Shown piece after piece: positions 26,496 through 33,778 of a DNA stretch of 64,000 nucleotides. Under the pieces are notes generated by a model, which saw only the letters and a program-made list of their open reading frames with translations, was not told the DNA's origin and did no database searches. The position numbers were made by a program, and so were the translations under genes. The DNA comes from Pseudokordiimonas caeni (GTDB lineage: Bacteria; Pseudomonadota; Alphaproteobacteria; Sphingomonadales; Kordiimonadaceae). The stretch is from contig NZ_JAPPRR010000004.1 in NCBI RefSeq assembly GCF_026719705.1, positions 186,001 to 250,000 of the forward strand, written 5' to 3'. Numbering within the stretch: position 1 is the first letter of the stretch; each line of letters opens with the position of its first letter.

Positions 26496-27044
26496 ATGGA
26501 GCCGCGCGCCTCACTTGCCGATATCAACTGGCCTGCCTTCGCGGCAGGTTTTGTGACTATCGGCGGGGCGTGCGTCTATATGATGCCCGACCCTGCCCGG
26601 CTGGCCGCGAGCCTCATCCTGCTCGGCAGTCTTCTTTATCTCGCGCTTTATGACATCCGTCATATGCGCCTGCCGAACGCTGTCACTTTTCCCCTCATTG
26701 CGCTTGGCCTTCTGCATGCCGGCCTTAACCAATATGACAGTCCGTTTGCGGACAGCCTGATTGGTGCTGTGGCCGGTTACGGCATTCTCTGGGGGATCAG
26801 TGCCGCATACCGGGCCCTGCGTGGCCGCGACGGACTGGGGCTTGGCGATGCCAAACTGGTGGCCGCCGCAGGTGCATGGCTTGGCTGGCAATCCCTGCCG
26901 TTTCTGCTGCTTTTTGCCGCTGCGGGCCAACTGCTCGCTCTTCTGGTAACGCCTTTGTTCGGAGGACGTTTCGACTCGTCTGCAGCCGTCCCTTTCGGGC
27001 CGGCGATTGCGCTATCATTTTGGGCTCTCTGGCTGCTCCAATAG
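26496..27044 (+). CDS. Minimal type IV prepilin peptidase (A24 catalytic domain only)
   Basis: The 182-residue integral membrane protein has both aspartates of the A24 aspartyl proteases: 'LYDIRHMRLPNAV' and 'GLGLGDAKLVAAAGAWLG' (GxGD). About six hydrophobic helices are visible. It lacks the N-terminal cytosolic methyltransferase domain with zinc cysteines found in full-length PilD/GspO. Its position upstream of the gsp operon suggests it processes the pseudopilins GspG-K. A CpaA/TadV-like peptidase is the alternative. GTG at 26493 is another possible start; it begins 7 bases after kynB. Confidence 0.85.
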   Translation: MEPRASLADINWPAFAAGFVTIGGACVYMMPDPARLAASLILLGSLLYLALYDIRHMRLPNAVTFPLIALGLLHAGLNQYDSPFADSLIGAVAGYGILWGISAAYRALRGRDGLGLGDAKLVAAAGAWLGWQSLPFLLLFAAAGQLLALLVTPLFGGRFDSSAAVPFGPAIALSFWALWLLQ

Positions 27045-27100
27045 CGCGTTTTTCGGGCCCAGTATGAACGTTTTGTGAATATTTGACCCCCCTTTCACCC

Positions 27101-27134
27101 CTGCAAAGAAACTGTAACAGGCGCTCTCTATAGC
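27101..27134 (+). promoter_or_regulatory. PhoB-box-like element and -10 hexamer before the duplicated lipoprotein gene
   Basis: CTGCAAA-GAAA-CTGTAAC (27101-27118) has two 7-base units at the 11-base period of Pho boxes; the second matches CTGTCAT/C at five or six positions. Ten bases later TATAGC (27129-27134) fits a -10, the spacing expected for PhoB-activated promoters lacking a -35. The gene start is 93 bases downstream. PhoB control is inferred, not shown. Confidence 0.4.
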
Positions 27135-27227
27135 CGCTTTTCAGTGCTTGGCCCTGATCCGTTCGGGTGCTTGGCGCATGGATTTTTTCGATCCAACCCA
27201 ACCAGAAGTCCTTTGCGGGGAAGAAAC

Positions 27228-30023
27228 ATGACCAGCATGAAATCACTGAAGTCGGTGCTATTGGCCGCGACTGCCGCCCTGGCAATCGCTGCTTGCGGCG
27301 ACAGCTCGACCGAACTCGCCTCACCTGGCAACGAAGGCCCGAACCCGGGCACCGGCGGCGGTGGCGGCGATGGCGGCAACGGCGGTGGCGATGGCGGTGG
27401 CAGCACCGGCGATTGCCCGACCGGCACCACCGGCGTAACTGTCGGCACCCAGACCCATTGCCGTCTTTCCGGCACCATCACCAGTGACATCACGCTGACC
27501 GAGGGCAACCTTTACCAGCTGAGCGGCAAGGTCGTGATCGGCGTGGACGTTGGCGCTGAAGGCAATGCCGGCACCGGCGATCCGGCAACCCTCACCATCG
27601 AGCCGGGCGTCACCATCTACGGCGCCACCAAGACCGACCTTCTGGTCGTCTCGCGGGGTTCGAAGATCGAAGCTGAAGGCACCTCGGGCGACCCGATCGT
27701 TTTCACCTCGGGCCTCGACCTCGGCCTCGCTTCGGCACTTGGCATCACCAACACCCGCCCGAGCTACAGCGGCCCGGCACTTGAAGAGCCCTTCACCTCG
27801 GAGTGGGGCGGTCTCGTGATCAACGGCCGCGCCTCGATCAACACCTGTAACGGTTCGGGTGTCTGCGAAGCAGAAGGCGAAGGCGACAGCGGCCTCTATG
27901 GCGGCAATGACGACGCTGATTCGAGCGGCACGATGAAATATGTGCAGGTCAAATATGCCGGCAACCCGATCACGGCCGACGACGAACTGAACGGCATCGC
28001 CTTCCAGGGCGTCGGCACCGGTACCGAACTTGACTATATCCACGTCCACAACGGCGCGGACGATGCCGTCGAATTCTTCGGCGGCACCGCCAACATCAAG
28101 CACCTGATCCTCACCGGCGCCGACGACGACAGTCTCGACTGGACCCAGGGCTGGCGCGGCAAGGCTCAATACGTTCTCATCATGCAGAACCCGAACCAGC
28201 CGAACTCGGACCAGGGCATCGAAGCCGACAACTTCGGCGACGGCATGGACTTCACCCCGCGTGCGCGTCCGTTCCTGTCGAACATGACGATCATCGGCGC
28301 TGGCGACAAGAGCACCGGCGACATCGGCATCCTGCTCCGTGCTGGCACGGGTGCCCGCATCTGGAACACGGTTGTCACCAACTTCGGCGAAGAATGCCTC
28401 GATATCGACGACGATCCGACTTACGCCAACCGCGACAATGCCTCGACCGGCATCACCATCCAGTCGACCCTCCTTGCCTGCACCAGCGGCAATTTCGACA
28501 ATGGCGCGGAAGACGGCGACCTTGAAAGCTGGTTCCTTGGCCAGGCTCGTAACCAGGTCGGCACCTCGTCGCTTTCGGGCTTCATCAACGGCACACAGGA
28601 AAACGCTGTCGTTGCAACGAACGTCCGCACCGTCGACACCTTCTTCGACAACGCCGGTTATGCCGGTGCCGTACGCTCGGCCTCCACGGCTGACAACTGG
28701 ACCCTCGGCTGGTCCTATGGCATCAACGACGCTGCCAGCTGCCCGGATGGCACCACCGCCGAAGGCACCGACACCTGCGTCCTCGAAGGCACGCTAACCG
28801 AGAATGTCCGTCTGATCGGCGGCTTCGATTATGTTCTCCGCGGCAAGGTTGTTGTGGGTGAAGATATCGGTGGCGACGGCGCCAACCCGTCGGCCAGCGC
28901 TGCACGGGCGACCCTCACCGTTGACGCTGGCGTCACCGTGATGGGCGAAGACCTGCAGTCCTACCTCGTTGTCTCGCGCGGTTCGAAACTCGTCTCGAAC
29001 GGCACGAAATCCTCGCCGGTGACTTTCACCTCGGCGAACGACGCCACCGCCAACCTCGACACCGACACCTCGCTCTGGGGCGGTATCGTGATCAACGGCC
29101 GTGCCCCGATCAACACCTGTAACGGCGCCGGCATCTGCGAAGCTGAAGGCGAAGGCGACAGCGGCCTCTATGGCGGTAACGTCTCCGACGACGACAGCGG
29201 CCAGATCCTCTACACCGTCGTGAAATACGCCGGTAACCCGATCACCTCTGACGACGAACTGAACGGCATTGCCTTCCAGGGCGTCGGCACGGGTACTGAG
29301 ATCGATTACCTGCAAGTCCACAACGGCGCTGACGACGCGATCGAGTTCTTCGGTGGCACTGTCAATGCGAAGCACCTTGTGCTGACCGGCGCTGACGACG
29401 ACAGCCTCGACTGGACCCAGGGCTGGACCGGCAAGGCCCAGTATGTGGTGGTCGTCCAGAACCCGAACCAGCCGAACTCGGACCAAGGCATCGAAGCCGA
29501 TAACTTCGGCGACGGCATGGACTTCACCCCGCGTGCACGTCCCTTCCTGTCGAACGTCTCGCTCTACGGCGCCGGCGACAGCAGCATCGGTGACATCGGC
29601 ATCCTGCTCCGCGCTGGTACCGGTGCCCGTATCTGGAATTCGGTTGCCGCCAACTTCGGCGAAGAGTGCCTCGATATCGACGACGATCCGACCTACGCCA
29701 ACCGTGACAATGCCTCGACCGGCATCACCATCCAGTCGACCCTGCTGGCCTGCGTTGACAGCGGCAACTTCGACGATGGCGCGGAAGACGCAGACCTTGA
29801 AGCCTGGTTCCTCGGTCAGACCAACAATGTTGCAGCCGACACGGGTACCGTTCTCGTGGCTCCGGCCGGTGGTGGCAAGAACTTCATCACCAGCCAGTCC
29901 TCTGTGACCCCGACCAACGTGAACGCGGTCGACAGCTTCTTCGACAACACCGACTTCATCGGTGCCGTGAAGGACGATGCGAACGACTGGACCAAAGGCT
30001 GGACCGTCTGGCTCCACCAGTAA
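27228..30023 (+). CDS. Large secreted lipoprotein with two tandem beta-helix-like repeats, probable T2SS substrate
   Basis: Starting at ATG 27228 (GGGGAAG before it) the product has 931 residues: lipobox AIAAC (Cys23), a Gly/Asp-rich linker (about 37-59), then two copies of a 424-residue unit. Each copy holds 'WGGLVINGRA'-type strands, 'CNGxGxCEAEGEGDSGLYGG', 'GADDDSLDWTQGW', 'NPNQPNSDQGIEADN' and 'ECLDIDDDPTYANRDN', with three probable disulfide pairs and many Asp clusters suited to Ca2+. The strand-turn pattern suggests a right-handed beta-helix. Similar sequences exist, from memory, in Bacteroidota surface proteins. Function is unknown; the adjoining receptor and T2SS genes suggest surface display or release. 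Confidence 0.85.
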   Translation: MTSMKSLKSVLLAATAALAIAACGDSSTELASPGNEGPNPGTGGGGGDGGNGGGDGGGSTGDCPTGTTGVTVGTQTHCRLSGTITSDITLTEGNLYQLSGKVVIGVDVGAEGNAGTGDPATLTIEPGVTIYGATKTDLLVVSRGSKIEAEGTSGDPIVFTSGLDLGLASALGITNTRPSYSGPALEEPFTSEWGGLVINGRASINTCNGSGVCEAEGEGDSGLYGGNDDADSSGTMKYVQVKYAGNPITADDELNGIAFQGVGTGTELDYIHVHNGADDAVEFFGGTANIKHLILTGADDDSLDWTQGWRGKAQYVLIMQNPNQPNSDQGIEADNFGDGMDFTPRARPFLSNMTIIGAGDKSTGDIGILLRAGTGARIWNTVVTNFGEECLDIDDDPTYANRDNASTGITIQSTLLACTSGNFDNGAEDGDLESWFLGQARNQVGTSSLSGFINGTQENAVVATNVRTVDTFFDNAGYAGAVRSASTADNWTLGWSYGINDAASCPDGTTAEGTDTCVLEGTLTENVRLIGGFDYVLRGKVVVGEDIGGDGANPSASAARATLTVDAGVTVMGEDLQSYLVVSRGSKLVSNGTKSSPVTFTSANDATANLDTDTSLWGGIVINGRAPINTCNGAGICEAEGEGDSGLYGGNVSDDDSGQILYTVVKYAGNPITSDDELNGIAFQGVGTGTEIDYLQVHNGADDAIEFFGGTVNAKHLVLTGADDDSLDWTQGWTGKAQYVVVVQNPNQPNSDQGIEADNFGDGMDFTPRARPFLSNVSLYGAGDSSIGDIGILLRAGTGARIWNSVAANFGEECLDIDDDPTYANRDNASTGITIQSTLLACVDSGNFDDGAEDADLEAWFLGQTNNVAADTGTVLVAPAGGGKNFITSQSSVTPTNVNAVDSFFDNTDFIGAVKDDANDWTKGWTVWLHQ
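27414..28739 (+). repeat. First copy of the duplicated lipoprotein unit
   Basis: This segment encodes the first half of the large lipoprotein, from the Cys of 'CPTGTTG' to just before 'CPDGTTA'. Aligned landmarks lie exactly 1272 bases from their partners in the second copy (e.g. 27846 with 29118, 28201 with 29473, 28381 with 29653), without indels across about 700 bases of the core. Confidence 0.85.
28740..30020 (+). repeat. Second copy of the duplicated lipoprotein unit
   Basis: Second half of the lipoprotein gene, 1272 bases out of phase with the first. The core (about 29070-29750) is nearly identical in DNA to the first copy, with most differences at third codon positions; the flanks differ more. 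This points to a fairly recent tandem duplication or ongoing gene conversion. Confidence 0.85.
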
Positions 30024-30038
30024 GGACCTCTGAACGGG

Positions 30039-30084
30039 TGGCGCTGCCGGCATGCGGAATTGTCCGCAATCCCCGGCAGCGCCA
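30039..30084 (+). terminator. Nested stem-loop between the lipoprotein and receptor genes
   Basis: The outer stem TGGCGCTGCCGG / CCGGCAGCGCCA (30039-30050, 30073-30084) has 12 perfect pairs; inside it a second stem TGCGGA / TCCGCA (30053-30058, 30063-30068) closes a 4-base loop. It starts 16 bases after the lipoprotein stop and lacks a U-run. It probably caps or partly attenuates the transcript, allowing more lipoprotein than receptor to be made. Confidence 0.65.
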
Positions 30085-30107
30085 TCGCCACACCTAATCG
30101 AACCTGA

Positions 30108-32699
30108 ATGGTGCAAAAGATGAAATCATTCGACATGAGCCTAAAGGGAGCCTTGCTTGCTTCCACCGTGCTCGCCCTGCCCACTGCAGCGATTGCGCAG
30201 GAAACGCAGGACAGCGGTATCGAGGAAGTCGTCGTCCAGGGCCAGTATATCCCTGACGAAAAGCGGGCGACCTCGGAAATCTCCAACATCCTTGACGCAG
30301 AAGCCTTTGCCCGCACGGGTGACAGCGATGTGGCCGTGGCCCTGACCCGGGTGACCGGCCTCTCGGTTGTTGGCGGCAAATATGTCTATGTCCGCGGTCT
30401 CGGCGAACGCTACTCGCTCGCCCAGCTCGACGGCTCGACCCTCCCGCCGCTGTCGCCACTGCGCCGCGACGTGCCCCTGGACATTTTCCCGACCGCAATG
30501 GTCGGCTCTGTCCTCGTGCAGAAGACCTTCTCGCCTGAATATCCGCTCGACTTCGGCGGCGGTGTCGTCGACATGCGCACCAAAGCCGTGCCGGACGAGC
30601 AGATCCTCGAGATCGGCATCGGCACCAAGGTGAACACCGAAAGCACGTTCAAGAGCGGCCTCAGCTATGACGGCCCGAACTCGGAATTCTTCGGTTTCGG
30701 TGGCAAGATGCGCGATCTGCCGGCGGCTCTCGCTGCCAACCCGACGCTTGAAGGCATGACCGCCGAAGAGCGCAACGCAGCAGCCGAAGCCCTGCCGAAC
30801 AAATGGTCGATCGATGCGGAGGACAACCTTCCTGCCGCCAAGGTCGACTTCACCTACGGTGACCGTTTCGAATCCGGTGATAATGCCTACGGCTTCCTCA
30901 TCTCGGGCAACTATGAGAACGAGTGGGACAACGAGTTTGGCGAGCGCAACACCTACGCCACCTCGAACGCCGGCCTCGTACCCCGCGACGAAGTGAATGC
31001 TGAGGCCTGCGGCAAATATGAAAGCGGCGATGCCACCGATTGCGGCCGCCGCGTTACCAACCAGAATATCAGCCTCAATGGTATCCTCACCGTTGGTGCC
31101 GAGCTTGGTCCCGATCATGCCCTGAAGGCCACCTCGGTGATCCTCAGGAAATCCACGAAGCGCGCGTCCATCGAGAAGGGCTCGTTTGCTTCCGACCCGG
31201 GTTCGATCCGCACCAACAGCGAAACCTGGTGGGAAGAGCGTGAAGTCTGGTGGAACCAGGTATCGGGCGAGCATCATTTCTCGCACGATAGCGACACGTT
31301 CCAGGAAACCCAGGTCAATTGGCTCGCCAACTATACCCGCTCGACCCGTGACCTGCCGTTCTGGCGCGAATTCACCTACGATTTCGACGAGAACGAACAG
31401 GCCGATCTCCTGTCGCCGCGTACGGACGGCAACCGCACGTCCTACGGCGCCCTGAAGAGCGAAACCTGGTCGGGTGGCCTCGATATCCTCCAGCCCGTCA
31501 CGCTCGGCGATACGCCGGTCGACTTCAAGCTCGGCGCCCACATGTCGGATCAGGACTATACGTCCTCAATGCTGCGTTATGGCTTCGTCTTCCCGGCCGG
31601 TGCCAATATCGAGCTTCGCAAGCTTGTTCCTGAAATCGTCTTCGGTCCGGTCAACCTTGATCCGGCGGGCATCACGCTCGCCGAATATACCGACCCGTCG
31701 GACGAATTCACCGGCAACCAGAAGATCACCTCGCTTTATGCAGGGATCGACGCCCAGCTTTCCGACGTGCTTCGGATCGCTGTCGGTGGCCGCTATGAAA
31801 AATCGGAACAGGATCTTCTGACCTTCATCCGCGTCACCGGCGAACCGGACCCCGTCAGCCGCTCGGAAGAGGATTTCCTCCCCGCCGCGACCCTGACCTG
31901 GGAATTTGCCGAGAATCTGCAGCTGCGCCTTGCCTACTCGCAAACGGTGAACCGCCCGACGCTCCGCGAGCTGTCGCGCGCCACCTTCGTCAACGAGCGC
32001 GGCGAGAACGTCCGCGGCAACCCCGATCTCCTGACGGCCGACATCGACAACTATGATGCCCGGATCGAATGGTACTTCGGTGCTGCCGACTTCGCGTCGG
32101 TCGGTGTCTTCTACAAGGACTTCACGAACCCCATCGAGGAAAGCTACACCATCCTCGGCGAGGGCCCGCTGAAGAGCTTGCAGAATGCCGCTGGTGCCAA
32201 GCTGAAGGGTGCGGAAGCCGAACTGCAGATCAACCTGCCGGTTCGCGAGGCTTTCGGCTGGGACTTCGTGGGTGACCGCGAATTCTTCTTCAACGGCAAC
32301 ATCTCCTACATCGATTCGGAAGTGGACCTGACCGGTCAGGACACCCAGGCAACGACGCTCGTACGTCCGCTGCAGGGCACGTCCAAGTGGCTCGGCAACG
32401 CTTCGATCGGCTGGGAGGAGTTCGAGGCCGGCGAGCGCGTCTCGCTCGTCCTCAACTATCAGGGCAAGCGAATCGACGGTACGGGTCTCTTCGGGGCACC
32501 GGACGTGTACGAGAACCCGCCGGTCCTCCTGAACTTCGTTTACAAGCGGAATGTCGATGTGTTCGGCGGCCCGCTCGAAGTCAGCTTCAAGGCAGAGAAC
32601 CTGCTGAACGACGATTACCGCCGCACGCAAGGCGAGGGGATCTTCGAACAGTATGACCTCGGTCGTGCCTTCTCGCTCGGCTTCAAATATTCGTTCTGA
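30108..32699 (+). CDS. TonB-dependent outer-membrane receptor paired with the duplicated lipoprotein
   Basis: An 863-residue receptor with a signal peptide (ending TAAIAQ), a TonB-box-like 'IEEVVVQGQY', a plug domain (about 45-180: 'YVYVRGLGERYSLAQLDGS', 'DFGGGVVDMRTKAVP') and a C-terminal barrel ending 'LGFKYSF' with the terminal Phe needed for BAM assembly. It has no STN signalling domain. An ATG at 30120 is an alternative start. It lies between the lipoprotein and the gsp operon and ends in a strong terminator. The ligand is unknown. Confidence 0.93.
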   Translation: MVQKMKSFDMSLKGALLASTVLALPTAAIAQETQDSGIEEVVVQGQYIPDEKRATSEISNILDAEAFARTGDSDVAVALTRVTGLSVVGGKYVYVRGLGERYSLAQLDGSTLPPLSPLRRDVPLDIFPTAMVGSVLVQKTFSPEYPLDFGGGVVDMRTKAVPDEQILEIGIGTKVNTESTFKSGLSYDGPNSEFFGFGGKMRDLPAALAANPTLEGMTAEERNAAAEALPNKWSIDAEDNLPAAKVDFTYGDRFESGDNAYGFLISGNYENEWDNEFGERNTYATSNAGLVPRDEVNAEACGKYESGDATDCGRRVTNQNISLNGILTVGAELGPDHALKATSVILRKSTKRASIEKGSFASDPGSIRTNSETWWEEREVWWNQVSGEHHFSHDSDTFQETQVNWLANYTRSTRDLPFWREFTYDFDENEQADLLSPRTDGNRTSYGALKSETWSGGLDILQPVTLGDTPVDFKLGAHMSDQDYTSSMLRYGFVFPAGANIELRKLVPEIVFGPVNLDPAGITLAEYTDPSDEFTGNQKITSLYAGIDAQLSDVLRIAVGGRYEKSEQDLLTFIRVTGEPDPVSRSEEDFLPAATLTWEFAENLQLRLAYSQTVNRPTLRELSRATFVNERGENVRGNPDLLTADIDNYDARIEWYFGAADFASVGVFYKDFTNPIEESYTILGEGPLKSLQNAAGAKLKGAEAELQINLPVREAFGWDFVGDREFFFNGNISYIDSEVDLTGQDTQATTLVRPLQGTSKWLGNASIGWEEFEAGERVSLVLNYQGKRIDGTGLFGAPDVYENPPVLLNFVYKRNVDVFGGPLEVSFKAENLLNDDYRRTQGEGIFEQYDLGRAFSLGFKYSF

Positions 32700-32733
32700 T
32701 CGAAACCGCGTCCAAGCACGATCGGATAACCTG

Positions 32734-32765
32734 GCCCCCCGGAGCAATCTTCGGGGGGCTTCTTT
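32734..32765 (+). terminator. Rho-independent terminator after the TonB receptor gene
   Basis: An 8-base stem GCCCCCCG / CGGGGGGC with a 10-base loop is followed by TTCTTT. It lies 34 bases past the stop codon and separates the receptor transcript from the gsp operon. Confidence 0.9.
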
Positions 32766-32836
32766 ATGGGACGCCGCCAGCCCGACAAGGCTTTTGATGG
32801 CAAATTTGTTTCGAAAAAATGACATTTCCACCGGGA

Positions 32837-32854
32837 CTGTCATGAATTTGAAAC
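32837..32854 (+). promoter_or_regulatory. Possible PhoB half-sites upstream of gspC
   Basis: CTGTCAT-GAAT-TTGAAAC contains one exact Pho half-site and a degenerate one at the right period. The exact half-site also forms an inverted repeat with ATGACA at 32819-32824. No convincing -10 follows at the proper distance. The site is 54 bases before the gspC ATG. Confidence 0.25.
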
Positions 32855-32908
32855 AGGGACCGGTCAGGTTGGCGCCGACATGAGACATACCAACCGGATC
32901 TATCATTC

Positions 32909-33778
32909 ATGACAGACCAGACGGCAGCACCCGCAGCAGCCCTTCGGCAACCGGCCCCGACGAGCCGCCTCCGCCGGTTGGTGGAGCTTGGCGTTGTTGT
33001 CATGCTGGGCTTCGTGGCTGCCCATTTTGTCTGGCTGATGATTGTCCCGGCGAGTCGCCTGCCCGCCCCTGATGCCGGCCTGCAATCAACCGCAACCGCC
33101 ACCCGGAAGCCCGCAGAAAAGCTCGACCTCGGCATCCTCACCCGGTTCGATCCCTTCAACCGCAGTCTCGCTGCCCCAGTGACCGAAAGCGCGGAAGCCG
33201 CCCCCGAGACGAGCCTCGATCTCAAGCTTTTCGGGGTTCGGCTTTCAGACGATCCCGCGCATTCCAGTGCCATTATCCAAACCGGCGGCAAGGACCAGAG
33301 CGTTTACCGCCCCGGCGACGAAATCCTCTCCGGCGTGCGACTCGACCGGGTTTATGACAACCGGGTCAGCCTCAGCCGCGCCGGCGTGATTGAAACCCTG
33401 TCACTGGATGACGGCAGCGGCCCGATCCTCGGTGGCAAGGCACCTTCCAAGGCTGCCCCCGCAGGCCCGACGACCGCCGCCAGCGACCTGAAATCGGTGC
33501 TCCGCCAGGTGCGGCTTGTGCCTCGCCGCGAGGGCCAGCGCATCACCGGCTGGCAGATCGATACCGATGGAAGCCCGGCAGGTGCAGCCGCCCTTAAATC
33601 CTATGGCCTCGAGCCCGGCGATGTCCTCGCCAGCCTGAACGGCGAAACGCTCGGCAGTGCCGAAGACCTCACGGATGCCCTGTCGGAGATCGACCGCACA
33701 GGCAGCATCCGCCTTGAAATCGAACGCGCCGGCAAGCGCATTCCCCTGACCCTCAGTTCAGAAAGCAATCCGGCATGA
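32909..33778 (+). CDS. gspC: Type II secretion protein GspC
   Basis: GspC links the inner-membrane platform to the secretin. The 289-residue protein has a short cytosolic N-terminus, one membrane helix (about 26-48), an HR domain (about 72-170: 'LKLFGVRLSDDPAHSSAII', 'YRPGDEI') that contacts GspD, and a C-terminal PDZ domain (about 200-280: 'YGLEPGDVLASLNGE'). It is first in the operon and overlaps gspD by 4 bases. Confidence 0.93.
   Translation: MTDQTAAPAAALRQPAPTSRLRRLVELGVVVMLGFVAAHFVWLMIVPASRLPAPDAGLQSTATATRKPAEKLDLGILTRFDPFNRSLAAPVTESAEAAPETSLDLKLFGVRLSDDPAHSSAIIQTGGKDQSVYRPGDEILSGVRLDRVYDNRVSLSRAGVIETLSLDDGSGPILGGKAPSKAAPAGPTTAASDLKSVLRQVRLVPRREGQRITGWQIDTDGSPAGAAALKSYGLEPGDVLASLNGETLGSAEDLTDALSEIDRTGSIRLEIERAGKRIPLTLSSESNPA

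Noticed and set aside
27414-30020. The long direct repeats as an insertion sequence or phage duplication
   Set aside because: The repeats are in frame within one coding sequence, with no terminal inverted repeats or transposase.
27228-30023. The Asp/Gly-rich lipoprotein as an RTX toxin secreted by a type I system
   Set aside because: It has an N-terminal lipoprotein signal, no nonapeptide GGxGxD arrays and no ABC exporter genes nearby, whereas a T2SS is adjacent.
28794-30116. A 440-codon open frame antisense to the duplicated lipoprotein gene
   Set aside because: Its sequence mirrors the repeat structure of the lipoprotein and shows no protein family features; the sense strand has a signal peptide and ribosome-binding site.
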